From Mesorhizobium mediterraneum (lineage in GTDB: Bacteria; Pseudomonadota; Alphaproteobacteria; Rhizobiales; Rhizobiaceae): DNA of 64,000 nt. Positions 34,024 through 43,100 of the stretch are shown piece after piece (within the stretch, counting starts at the first letter, position 1; the number at the start of each line of letters is the position of its first letter). A model generated the notes under the pieces. The model did not search any database. It was not told the origin of the DNA and saw only the letters and a list, made by a program, of their open reading frames with translations. Both the position numbers and the translations under genes were made by a program. The DNA is taken from the NCBI RefSeq assembly GCF_002284565.1, contig NZ_NPKI01000011.1:310001-374000 (forward strand), written 5' to 3'.

Positions 34024-34923
34024 TCAACCCTTGACGGCGCCGGCCGTCAGGCCGGCGATGAACTGCCGTTGCATGGCGATGAAAACGATGATCACCGGCA
34101 GTGTCGTGATCGTCAACGCGGCGAAATACAGCGTCCAGAGCGAGTCGTATTGCTGGAAGAAGCTGACGAGCCCGAGCGGAATGGTCTGTACGGACGGGTC
34201 GCGCAGGAGCAGGAAGGCGAGGAAGAAATCGTTCCAGATCTCGATGAAGCCGAAGATCAGGATCAGCGCCACGCCCGGCCGGATCAGCGGCAGCATGATG
34301 TGGATCAGGATCGCCAGCCGGCTTGCGCCATCGACGCGCGCGGCGTCCTCCAGGTCGGCGGGCAGCGTGACGAAGAAGCTGCGCAGGATGAAGACCGAAA
34401 GCGGCAGCGAGGTCGCCGCGTAGACGAAGGCGATGCCGAGCCGGTTGTTGATCAGGCCGAGATCGCGCGCCACCATGAACAGCGGAATGGCCATGACCTG
34501 CGGCGGCACCAGCATGGCTGCCACCGCCACCGCGAGCACAAGGCCGCGCCCGGGAAAACGAAGGCGCGCGACCGCGTAGGCGCACGGCGTTGCCACGGCC
34601 ACCAGGATGATCAATGCCGAACCGGTGACGAAGACGCTGCTGACGATGCGCGATCCCATGCCGGCGATCCGCCAGGCATCGACATAGTTCTGGAACACAA
34701 GGCTCGAGGGCGGCCCCCAGATGTTGCTCAGCATTTCCTGCTTGGTCTTGAGCGAGCCGAACAGCACCCAAAGCAGCGGATAGAGCGTCTCCAGCAGCAC
34801 TAGGACGAGCGCGGCATAGATGCCGGCAAGTTCGAGAATGCCGCGCGCGCCGAGGCGATGAACGCTGAAGCGATGGGCGGCGCTGCCATCCCGGGAAAGC
34901 GGAGGGTTGGCTGCGGCGCTCAT
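34024..34923 (-). CDS. Carbohydrate ABC transporter permease (MalG-like)
   Basis: A 299-residue inner-membrane permease with six predicted segments. The EAA loop is LEDAARVDGASRLAILIHIMLPLIRP, the mark of CUT1 transporters, and the C-terminus has the MalG-like FIAMQRQFIAGLTAGAVKG. It overlaps the upstream permease by one base (TGATG). Confidence 0.93.
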   Translation of the reverse strand: MSAAANPPLSRDGSAAHRFSVHRLGARGILELAGIYAALVLVLLETLYPLLWVLFGSLKTKQEMLSNIWGPPSSLVFQNYVDAWRIAGMGSRIVSSVFVTGSALIILVAVATPCAYAVARLRFPGRGLVLAVAVAAMLVPPQVMAIPLFMVARDLGLINNRLGIAFVYAATSLPLSVFILRSFFVTLPADLEDAARVDGASRLAILIHIMLPLIRPGVALILIFGFIEIWNDFFLAFLLLRDPSVQTIPLGLVSFFQQYDSLWTLYFAALTITTLPVIIVFIAMQRQFIAGLTAGAVKG

Positions 34924-35852
34924 CAGACCTCAAGCCTTTGCCGCCGCATCAGGGCGAGCAGCGCGACACTGGCCAGTCCGACGATCAGAAAAAGTACGTA
35001 GCCGATGGCCGCTGCATAGCTCATCGCGCCGTCCTGGAAGGCCTTGCTCATCATGTAGGTGAGCACGACTTCGGTGGCGTGGTTCGGCCCACCCTTGGTC
35101 AGGACATAGACGATGTCGAAGTTGCGCACAAAGGCGCCGGACAGGCCGAGAATGGTGTTGATGAAGACGATCGGCATCATCATCGGCAGGGTGATATGCC
35201 AGAAGCGCTGGACCGGTCCGGCACCGTCCATCGTCGCCGATTCATAGAGTTCCGCCGGGATCGTCTGCAGCCCAGCGAGATAGATCACGGCGTGGAAGCC
35301 CAGCCATTTCCAGACGTCGACGACGATGATCGAATAGAGTGCGATATCGGCGTCACCAAGCCATGATCGTTTCAGCCCACCGAGGCCGAACAGATCGAGC
35401 GCGCCATTGAGCAGCCCGAAGACCGGATTGTAGATCCAGGACCAGAGCAGTCCGACGGCGACGAAGGACATGGTCACCGGGATGAAGGCGGCGGCGCGAA
35501 AGAAGGTGCGGCCGACGAGCGCCCGGTTGAGAAGCAGCGCCAGCCCGAGACCCAGCACGTTTTTCAAGACGACAACGGCAAGGACGAAGATCAAATTGTT
35601 GCGCAGCGCGGCGAGGAAGATGCGATCATGTGCGAGGCGCTGATAATTGGAGAAGCCCGCCCAGCTTGGGTCGGAAAACCCATCCCAATTGTGCAGGCTG
35701 AGCCAGAAACCGTTGACGAACGGCCAGAGGTAGAACAGACAAAAAAGGATCGCGGCCGGCAGGATCATGACGAAGGCGACCGCGCCGTCGCCTGAAACGA
35801 AGCGTCCGAAACGACTCGCGGAAGGAGCCGCCCCCTGCGGTCGCGTGCTCAT
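34923..35852 (-). CDS. Carbohydrate ABC transporter permease (MalF-like)
   Basis: A 309-residue inner-membrane permease with six predicted segments, the first AFVMILPAAILFCLFYLWPFVNGFWLSL. The EAA loop reads LYESATMDGAGPVQRFWHITLPMMMP. It overlaps the isomerase gene by four bases and the MalG-like gene by one. No ATPase gene is seen in this operon, so an MsmK/UgpC-type ATPase encoded elsewhere must serve it. Confidence 0.93.
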   Translation of the reverse strand: MSTRPQGAAPSASRFGRFVSGDGAVAFVMILPAAILFCLFYLWPFVNGFWLSLHNWDGFSDPSWAGFSNYQRLAHDRIFLAALRNNLIFVLAVVVLKNVLGLGLALLLNRALVGRTFFRAAAFIPVTMSFVAVGLLWSWIYNPVFGLLNGALDLFGLGGLKRSWLGDADIALYSIIVVDVWKWLGFHAVIYLAGLQTIPAELYESATMDGAGPVQRFWHITLPMMMPIVFINTILGLSGAFVRNFDIVYVLTKGGPNHATEVVLTYMMSKAFQDGAMSYAAAIGYVLFLIVGLASVALLALMRRQRLEV

Positions 35853-36787
35853 GCGGCCTTCGCAGTTTTCGGCATCAGCACCAGCCCGAGCGTGTCGCTG
35901 ATATAGGCGATGCTCTCCAGCGTGCTCTGCTCGGCCGTCTTCTTCGATGCGTCCAATTCTATGATGGCGAGGCCGTCATAATTTGCGTCGATCAGGACGT
36001 CGACGATGCCGGCAAGATCGACGACACCCGCGCCAAGCTCGCAAAAGGCGCCGTATCGGTCGTAGCCTTTCAGCGCAGGATCGACCCTGGTGTCCTTGAA
36101 ATGCATGTAACGCACGGCCGAGATGTAGGTTCTGACCGCATCGACCGGATCGGAATTTGTATGGGCAAGATGCGCTGGATCGATACACAGGCCGGCAAAG
36201 TCCATGTCCAGCTCATCCATCATCCGGTCGAGCTGGTCGCGGCGCTCGATGAAGGTGTCGAGATGCGGATGGTAGACCGTCTCGATGCCGAGATCCTTGG
36301 TCCGTCTGCCGATATCTTCGAGCGCACGGCAAAAGGCGCGGTAGTCGTCGGCGGTGTGAGGCCCGGCAATGGCTTCCGACGGGCCGCCGCCCAGAACCAG
36401 CACCGGTGAGCCGAAGCCCTTCAGCATCCTGGTCAGCGCGACAAGCACATCGCGCTCATAAGGCCAGGCGACAGGGTTGGTGAAGATCGCATTCACGTAG
36501 AAAGAGGAGAGCTTGATGCCATACTCGCTCTGGCCTTCCGACAGCAGCGCGTAGCGCCGCAAAATGTCGGTATCGGTCGTCACGCCCATCGGCGCCTGGT
36601 TGCCGAGCTGCATATATTTGCGGGCGTACTGGTCCGAGAGGCTGGTGAAGGCGAGGATCTCGAACCAGCCGAAACCCTGATCGGCCAGGAATTTGATGGC
36701 CGGCCTGAGCGGTAGTCCGGTGAGGTCCCAGCTGTTCAGATGATAGCCGATCGAGAAGCGCTGCCGCTCGGCGCGATTTGTCGTCAT
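35849..36787 (-). CDS. Sugar phosphate isomerase/epimerase (xylose isomerase-like TIM barrel)
   Basis: A 312-residue AP-endonuclease-2/IolE-like TIM-barrel protein. Metal-ligand candidates appear in the usual order: His in TVYHPHLDTF, Asp/His in AGLCIDPAHLAHT, His in RYMHFKDTRVD, and Glu near the end in LAIIELDASKK. The gene lies between the binding-protein and permease genes and overlaps the latter, so it belongs to the importer operon. Family members isomerise or epimerise sugars and inosose derivatives; together with the Gfo/Idh gene this hints at an oxidise-then-epimerise route. Confidence 0.88.
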   Translation of the reverse strand: MTTNRAERQRFSIGYHLNSWDLTGLPLRPAIKFLADQGFGWFEILAFTSLSDQYARKYMQLGNQAPMGVTTDTDILRRYALLSEGQSEYGIKLSSFYVNAIFTNPVAWPYERDVLVALTRMLKGFGSPVLVLGGGPSEAIAGPHTADDYRAFCRALEDIGRRTKDLGIETVYHPHLDTFIERRDQLDRMMDELDMDFAGLCIDPAHLAHTNSDPVDAVRTYISAVRYMHFKDTRVDPALKGYDRYGAFCELGAGVVDLAGIVDVLIDANYDGLAIIELDASKKTAEQSTLESIAYISDTLGLVLMPKTAKAA

Positions 36788-36808
36788 GTCTCTGTCTCCG
36801 GTAAGAGA

Positions 36809-36829
36809 GGCAGCCCGAGACGGGCGGCC
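36809..36829 (-). other. Intercistronic hairpin after the sugar-binding-protein gene
   Basis: GCCCG-AGA-CGGGC (36813-36825) with extra GGC/GCC pairs outside forms a strong stem without a T-run. It lies in the 98-base gap between the binding-protein stop and the isomerase start, resembling the hairpin at 25977 in the nucleoside operon. Confidence 0.4.
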
Positions 36830-36885
36830 CCGTTTTCTTGCCCTGGCGCATCAGCTCGGCTGGATGCGCTCGCCTGCATGCGAGC

Positions 36886-38232
36886 TCACTTGGGCGGCCA
36901 GTTGCCCTGCGCCTTGAGGTCGTCGAAGGTGGTCTGGATCGAGGCCGCCGCCTCCTCGGGCGTCGTCGTGCCGCCAACGATGCCGGCGATCGCCGAAGCG
37001 GTGGCTGTCGCGACTTCCGACGGCCAGATCCAGTCGAGGAACTTGATGGTGCTCGGGAAGGCTTCCTTGCGCAGCTCGACCGCATAGGCGTCGTCGACCT
37101 GCGGCACGCCCTTGATCGAGGCTGCGATCGGCTGCTCCGGCGCAAGGTAGAGCGTCGCAACCTCAGGCTGGGTCAGATATTCGATGAACTTGATCGCCGC
37201 ATCGAGCTTCTCGGGCGGGATCGACGAGGCGACGCAGATCCCGTTGTCGGCGCCGCCGCCATGGCCTGGCGCGCCCGGCGTTCCATCCATTTTCGGAAAG
37301 GCAAAGACGCCCCATTTGAAGTCCTTGACGCTCGACTGGAGCGACGGGATTTCCCAGGTGCCGCCATAATACATGGCGCTCTTGCCGGCGGCGAAAGCTG
37401 CGCGCATTCCGTCCTGGTCGACGGAGAGCGAGTCCTTGGAAAGGATGCCGTCGTCGACCCACTGCTTGATCAGCTTGAAGCCTTCGACGTCAGGCGCATC
37501 GGTGAACTTTGCCGTGCCCTCGAGATTCTTCTGCGTCTTGCCGACCGGGTCTCCCGATGCCTGCGAAAAAGTTTCGAAGAACCACATCGGCCACATCACG
37601 GTGTTCGAGCCCTGATGCAGGAGAGGGATGACGCCCGCGTCCGTGAACTTCGGCACGGCCGCCTTCAGGTCGCCATAGGTCGGCGGGACCGGGATATCGA
37701 GCTTCTGAAAGAGGTCGACATTGTAGAAGATCGTCGATGTCGACAGCGTCGAGATCGGGACACCATAGACCTGGCCGCTGACCGTGAAGGCGCCAAGCGC
37801 GGCGGCGTCGATCCTGTCTTGGAACGGCTTGATCTTGTCGGTGATCGGCATGACCAGCTTGCGCCTGACATAGGCGCCATTGGTGTAGAAGGCCGGGCAG
37901 GCGATCAGGTCCATTTCCTGGCTCGCCAGCTTGGCGGTCATCAGGCGCTGGATGGAATCGGTCTGCGGCCCCTGGGCATCCCACTCGACCTTCGAGACGT
38001 CGGGGTTGGCCTTGAGGAAGCCGTCAATGACCTGCTGCTGGATCTTCTTCTGCTCGTCCGGCGTCTGACGCGGAGCGAGCTGGTCGAGGGCCGAACCGCC
38101 GAAGACCTTGAGCGTGATCCCCTCGGCATGGCCGATGCCGGGCGTCGTGATCAGGCTCAGGCTGAGCAGTGCGGTAGCAAGGATGGCGGGATGTTGTTTC
38201 GAACGATGGGTCACTCTCTGCTGAATGGGCAT
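36886..38232 (-). CDS. Family-1 carbohydrate ABC transporter substrate-binding protein
   Basis: A 448-residue periplasmic binding protein of the MalE class. The N-terminal signal peptide runs through HPAILATALLSLSLITTPGIGHAEG. Fold markers are VYGVPISTLSTSTIFYNVDLFQKL, KSAMYYGGTWEIPSL and CVASSIPPEKLDAAIKFIEYLTQPE. I chose the ATG at 38232 because AAGGAGAG lies just upstream; an extension to 38277 lacks a ribosome-binding site. It is first in the operon with isomerase, MalF, MalG and Gfo/Idh genes. Site B of the MarR motif is 49 bases upstream of its start. Confidence 0.92.
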   Translation of the reverse strand: MPIQQRVTHRSKQHPAILATALLSLSLITTPGIGHAEGITLKVFGGSALDQLAPRQTPDEQKKIQQQVIDGFLKANPDVSKVEWDAQGPQTDSIQRLMTAKLASQEMDLIACPAFYTNGAYVRRKLVMPITDKIKPFQDRIDAAALGAFTVSGQVYGVPISTLSTSTIFYNVDLFQKLDIPVPPTYGDLKAAVPKFTDAGVIPLLHQGSNTVMWPMWFFETFSQASGDPVGKTQKNLEGTAKFTDAPDVEGFKLIKQWVDDGILSKDSLSVDQDGMRAAFAAGKSAMYYGGTWEIPSLQSSVKDFKWGVFAFPKMDGTPGAPGHGGGADNGICVASSIPPEKLDAAIKFIEYLTQPEVATLYLAPEQPIAASIKGVPQVDDAYAVELRKEAFPSTIKFLDWIWPSEVATATASAIAGIVGGTTTPEEAAASIQTTFDDLKAQGNWPPK

Positions 38233-38280
38233 CTGGCTCTCCTTTACGCCAATGCCGAGGGGCAACCTCGGGACCAAAGA

Positions 38281-38298
38281 TCGTTGATGGTCATATGA
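38281..38298 (-). promoter_or_regulatory. MarR-regulon operator candidate, site B
   Basis: TCGTTGATGGTCATATGA, an exact 18-base copy of site A at 27179-27196, in the same orientation relative to its gene. It lies in the gap between the MalE-like gene and the divergent oxygenase gene. Confidence 0.65.
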
Positions 38299-38523
38299 TC
38301 TTGGTCGCCTGTTGCAAATTTTGTCAATCGGTAGGCATGCCTATTATTTCACCAATTTCATGGGCCCAGAGAGTTGGCGGGCGAGCGCGGCGTCGTCTGA
38401 TGCGCCGCGCTTCCCCCGTTCCCGCACCTCCGCTCGGCGCCAACAAGACGATAACGGCGCCGGTCAGGTTCGGCGCACGGTGAACGTGCTCTCGCAGGAG
38501 GCGAATACGGGAAGCGTGTTTGA

Positions 38524-38621
38524 GCGTTTGGCGGCATCGGCCGGAAGCGCCGCGGCTCCAGGGTTCCGTCGCGCCCTGGAGCATCCTTTCGGACGTTATT
38601 TGCCTGCCGGCCGCCAAACGC
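38524..38621. repeat. Nested inverted repeats in the gene-free stretch 38233-38735
   Basis: Outer arms GCGTTTGGCGGC (38524-38535) and GCCGCCAAACGC (38610-38621) are perfect 12-base complements. Inside them GCTCCAGGG (38555-38563) and CCCTGGAGC (38574-38582) form a perfect 9-bp stem with a ten-base loop. There is no coding potential on either strand. The element may be a structured RNA, a small non-autonomous repeat or a regulatory region for the oxygenase gene. Apart from this element and site B, I see nothing in 38233-38735. Confidence 0.5.
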
Positions 38622-38735
38622 AGCGCTGACTTTCTTCCATTGGCGTCGAGATTGGATCGAGCATTGCTTTGATCGCAACGACCTGCGTGTCACCGTAGAG
38701 GCCTGATCCAAGCCTGAGGCAGAAGGAGGTTGACC

Positions 38736-39755
38736 ATGGCCAGGATTGTACCCGTGCTCGATCTCAGCCGTCTCGGACAGGGCGCGTCGGAGCGTCGGAC
38801 CTTTCTGTTCGACCTACGCACGGCGGCCCGTGACGTCGGCTTCTTCTATCTCAGCGGCCACGGGATTTCGGCTGCGGAGATTGACGAGGTGCTCGACGCC
38901 TCGCGTCGGTTCTTTGCCTTGCCCGAAGCCGACAAGCTGGCCATCGAAATGGTCAAGTCACCGCAATTCCGCGGCTATACGCGCACCGGTGGCGAACTGA
39001 CCAAGGGCAAGGCCGATTGGCGTGAACAGCTCGACATCGGCGTCGAGCGCCGACCCGTGCCACAGGGACCGGGCATTCCTGCCTGGACGCGGCTGCAAGG
39101 GCCGAACCAATGGCCTTCGGCCCTGCCGGAACTCGAGCCGGCGCTGCTGGCATGGCAGACCAGGGCGACGGCGGTGGCGATCCGCCTGCTGAAGGCTTTC
39201 GCGCTGTCGCTCGACCAGGCCGAGGATGCTTTCGATCCGATCTATAGCGGTGAGCCCAACCATCGCATGAAGATCGTGCGCTATCCCGGACGCGACGCAA
39301 CCGGCGGCGACCAGGGCGTCGGCGCGCACAAGGACGGCGGTTTCCTGACGCTCCTGCTTCAGGACGAAAATAAGGGGCTGCAGGTCGAATATGACGAAAG
39401 CTGGGTGAATGTGGATCCCATCCCCGGAACGCTGGTGGTCAACATCGGCGAGCTCCTCGAATTGGCGTCGAACGGTTACCTCAGGGCGACTGTGCATCGT
39501 GTCGTCACGCCACCGGCCGGTGTCGAGCGGATTTCCGTTCCTTTCTTCTTCAGCGCCCGGCTCGATGCGACGATCCCGTTGCTCACCCTGCCTGAAGAAC
39601 TGGCTGCCGAAGCGCGCGGACCCGCGAGCGATCCGGAAAATCCGCTGTTTCGCGACGTCGGAACCAACGTGCTGAAAAGTCGCCTGCGCTCGCATCCTGA
39701 CGTGGCGCGCCGGCACTATGCCGATCTTCTCGAAACGAGGGCGTCACCTGTCTGA
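38736..39755 (+). CDS. Isopenicillin-N-synthase-like 2-oxoglutarate/Fe(II)-dependent dioxygenase
   Basis: A 339-residue non-haem iron dioxygenase. The N-terminal DIOX_N part has VPVLDLSRLG and GFFYLSGHGIS; the catalytic core has the iron ligands in GVGAHKDGGFLTLLLQD (His-x-Asp) and in YLRATVHRVV (distal His), with the 2OG-binding Arg in RISVPFFFS. The ATG at 38736 has a near-perfect AAGGAGGT five bases upstream, so expression should be high. The gene stands alone, divergent from the MarR-controlled sugar importer, and is followed by the terminator at 39919. Substrates in this family range from ethylene-forming to pyrimidine hydroxylation; none can be assigned. Confidence 0.9.
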   Translation: MARIVPVLDLSRLGQGASERRTFLFDLRTAARDVGFFYLSGHGISAAEIDEVLDASRRFFALPEADKLAIEMVKSPQFRGYTRTGGELTKGKADWREQLDIGVERRPVPQGPGIPAWTRLQGPNQWPSALPELEPALLAWQTRATAVAIRLLKAFALSLDQAEDAFDPIYSGEPNHRMKIVRYPGRDATGGDQGVGAHKDGGFLTLLLQDENKGLQVEYDESWVNVDPIPGTLVVNIGELLELASNGYLRATVHRVVTPPAGVERISVPFFFSARLDATIPLLTLPEELAAEARGPASDPENPLFRDVGTNVLKSRLRSHPDVARRHYADLLETRASPV

Positions 39756-39852
39756 AGGCGTCGGAGCAAATAGAACAGAAATTTTCGTCATCGCCGGCGG
39801 CTTTGGAATTTTATTCGTCGCCAACGCGCCCAAACAAGCTCAAACAGGTAAG

Positions 39853-39950
39853 ACCGTTCGACGGTTTCCTCCCATTCCGCTGAACGGTGTTCCCCTCTGA
39901 AGGTTGTAACCTTCTTTTGGCCGGGCCGCATTCGAGCCCGGCCATTTTTT
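39853..39950 (+). ncRNA. Candidate small RNA with CCUCCC loop and intrinsic terminator
   Basis: ACCGTTC (39853-39859) and GAACGGT (39882-39888) form a perfect 7-bp stem whose 22-base loop exposes CCTCCC (39868-39873), the complement of a Shine-Dalgarno sequence. A second hairpin GAAGGTTGTAACCTTC (39899-39914) and the terminator at 39919-39950 follow. This order (anti-SD loop, hairpin, terminator) resembles the CCUCC-loop sRNAs of alphaproteobacteria. No clear promoter was seen, so it may instead be a processed 3' end of the oxygenase transcript. Apart from this and a doubtful small frame at 40074, the gene-free stretch 39756-40150 holds nothing I can name. Confidence 0.4.
39919..39950 (+). 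terminator. Rho-independent terminator
   Basis: Perfect 8-bp GC stem GGCCGGGC / GCCCGGCC with a nine-base loop, followed after one A by six T residues (39945-39950). It ends transcripts from the oxygenase gene or from the candidate sRNA. Confidence 0.8.
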
Positions 39951-40150
39951 CGTGCGATTTCGGCAAATCAGCTGTGATCCCCGAACCGTGAATCTGGGAA
40001 CGGGACTGCCGGCTTTGCCGTAAGCGATCCATATGCGCCTGCCTTCCACACTGCGTCGCGTAGGAGGCCGCAGATGCACAAAAGCGCGCGATCGAAAAAA
40101 CCGGGTGACGCCAGCCCTAGGGTTTCGCGAGACAGCACAACATATCGTTT

Positions 40151-43100
40151 TCAGCGCGTGAGCCGTGCGAGATAGGGTTCGACCAAGGCGCGTATTTCGG
40201 CGGCGGGCGCCGCTTCTCCGGCAGCATCCAGCGCCCGTTTGTAGCGTGCATAGTCGTCGACTGCGGCTTCGAAATCACGGCGCGCCAGCCGCTCCTTGAT
40301 CAGCGCCTTGCAGACGGGTCCGGCATCGGGATAAAGCTCCAACGTCCTCAGATAAATCGAGCGCGCTTCGTGAGCGTTGCCGGTCGTCTCGAGCCGCAGG
40401 CCGATCCGCAATCCGAGATCGATCAGATCGCGACGCACTTTTTCAGCGGCAGCGAGCGACCAGAAGCTGGCGCGCTCGTGCAGAAACAGCGGACCTGGAA
40501 ATGCGAGGAAGAGCGCTTCAGCTTCCGGGAGCGCCTCGCCATTGGCGATCGCGACTGCCTTGAGCCGTGCATCCCAGTCGGCGAGGTCGACCCAGACCTT
40601 GTCCGACGCGAGGCGAAGCTTGCCTTCGCGCTGGACGATGAGATCGGTCCGCCCGAGCAGCTTGCGCAGCCGATGCAGCGCTTGCTCGCAGGCCGCCCGC
40701 GCCTGGTCCCCGTCGAGGTCGGGCCACAGCCAGTCCTGAAGGGTCTCCAGCGAGCAGGTGTTGTCTTTCGAGATCGCCAGCACCCGCAGGATGTCGAGGG
40801 CCTTCGTCGGCGGCTTGGCGCCGAGAGGAAGAGGGTTTCCATCGAGTTCGAGCCGGAAGCCTCCGAGAACGTGGACCTTGAGCGGCCACGGCCAGGCCGC
40901 GGGCCGCCGCTGCGGCACGTCCAACCGGCGTTCCCCAATCAGCGACCGGCAAAGCTTGGGCTCGATGCCGCGCTCAAGCGCATCGCCAAGCAGTTCGGCG
41001 AGCAAGTCCGGAACGTTGAGGAGCACCATTGGCCAGCTGATGTCGCGGAGCGCCTCCAGGAAGATCTTCAGCCGGTCGCCATAGTGCGAATGTCCGCCCC
41101 ACAGGGTCTCCAGCGCCTCCGCCGCGAGAATGCATATCTCGGTTCGCTTGCGGGCGCCGCCGTCCAGCCGCGGCAGCAGGTCGCTGAGCAGCGCGGCGGC
41201 TTCGCGAGGTTTCCTGTCGGCCAGCAGCACCTGGAACTTCGTGATGTAGTGCGGCCAGCGCTCAACCATCGGCTCGTTGGCGGCCTCGATGGCCTCCATG
41301 AAGCGCTCGCAATCCCGGTAGGCGGCCGCGAAATCGCCTTGCCTGGCATGCAGCGCGGCGTGGCAGTCGGCGACGACGGCGACTTGCGTGGTGAAGCGGC
41401 TGTCGGCGATCTCGGCCAGGCGCTCGACCACCTGGTGGAACTCCGCAAAATCGTTGCGGACCTTCATCTGCATCTGGAGATGGTAGAGCCCGCCGAACTC
41501 CACGCTCTTGAGCGACTCGCGCTCGCCAATGGCGATCGCCTCCCGCAACGCCGCTTCGGACGAAGGATAGGGAAAATTTCTTCTTTTGTAGGGGAAGTAA
41601 CGACCACTCTCCGCACCGAAGGCGACCAGCCACATGCCAAGGATCCAGGGCAGCACGTCCTTCTGGCCTAAATCGTCGATAACGCTGTCGACGGCCTTCG
41701 CGAACAGATCGGCCCGCATGGTCGACGCCGAAAGATCGATCAGCGTTTCGCTCGCAAGCAACCGAAATCCGCTCGGATCCTGGCCGGAGTTCTTGGTCAG
41801 TCGCTCCAGCAGTTCGGCTTCCAGTGCTTGTCCGGCCGGGCTGCCGCGGTAGTAGTCGTCGCCGAAGTTTAGCGCCCGCATCATGCCAATGCGCACCAGC
41901 ATCGCTTCCTCGCGAGGCAGTTCCGGAAGGCCGCGCTCGATCAGCTCGAATGCCCGGCGGGTCCACATGGAAAGGCCTTCGTAGGTGCGCCAACTGGCGG
42001 TCTTGACCAAGACGGCGCGCGACACGGTGAGACACAGGCCGCGCTGATCGTCCGCCTCGCCAAAAGCCTGCCATGCCTTCGCCAGCCAGCGCTCCGCGGC
42101 GACGTCGTCCGGCACGTGGGCAACGCCCAGCCAATAAAAATGCCAGCCGCTCATCAGCGCTTCCGGCAATCGGCCGCACCAGTCGATGAAAGTCGCCCGG
42201 CCGCCTTGCGCCAGCACATCCTCCGCGCGGCTCAGTATGAGTTTGCTGGCAAGCCCCCAGTCCTCCGCCTGCAAGGCAAGCGGGATGGCTTCATCCAGAC
42301 GGCCTGCCTCGACGAGGATCGTCGCCGCTTTTCGTTTCAGCAATCTCTGCTCTTCTCGTGGCACGCGCTCAGCGAAACTTCGGTCGAGGAAATCCCGCAA
42401 CAGATCATGCAGGTAGAAGACGTCGCGGCTGCTTTCCGTACGCGTGACCAGCAATTGCCGCTTGTAGAGCCTGTCGAGCAGTTTTCCCGCCTCGCCAGAT
42501 CCTATCATCTCGTCGGCCAGTTCGGCGCTGATTTCAGGCAGCAAGTTGAGCTTCAGCAGCATATCCTGGTCGGTGGCGGGGAGGGAAAGGAAGAAATGAC
42601 GGCCAAGAAGATCCAACAGCGCGTTCTGCCCGCCGCTCGTGTCATCAGGTCCGACCGTCGAGCCGTGGTCCGCGAGCAGAACCAGTCCGATCGCCCAGCC
42701 GCGCGCGGCTTCGACATCGACTGAGGCGTTCTTCGAACGCAGTTGGACGAGATCGCGCGCTTCCGCGGTCGAGAATTCGAGCGCCGACCTGTCGACGACG
42801 GCCATCTGGCCTCTGAGGACTAGGTCGCTAAGTTCTTCCCGTGGCAGCGTTCGCGAGGCGCAAATGCACCGAACCGTGTCCGGAAGCTCACGGAACATCA
42901 CCGAAAGCACGCCACGAAACTCTGGCGTGTCGGCATCGTGCAGATCGTCGAGAACCAGAATGGTATCGGGTTTCAGCCGCGCGAAATAGGCCCTGAAGAA
43001 GCGCCTGGCGAACTCGTTCGGCTGCTCGGCATATTCGACGCCGAACACCGGCATGTCGCCAACCGCAGGTGGGGCGAGTGACTGCGTCAGATACTGAAAA

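Noticed and set aside
38295..38711. Several short open frames in the gap before the oxygenase gene
   Set aside because: No ribosome-binding sites, biased Arg/Ala/Pro composition on both strands, and they cross the nested inverted repeats.
39718..39900. 60-codon frame after the oxygenase gene
   Set aside because: The start lies inside the oxygenase gene without a ribosome-binding site, and the 3' half coincides with the RNA hairpins; a structured RNA explains it better.
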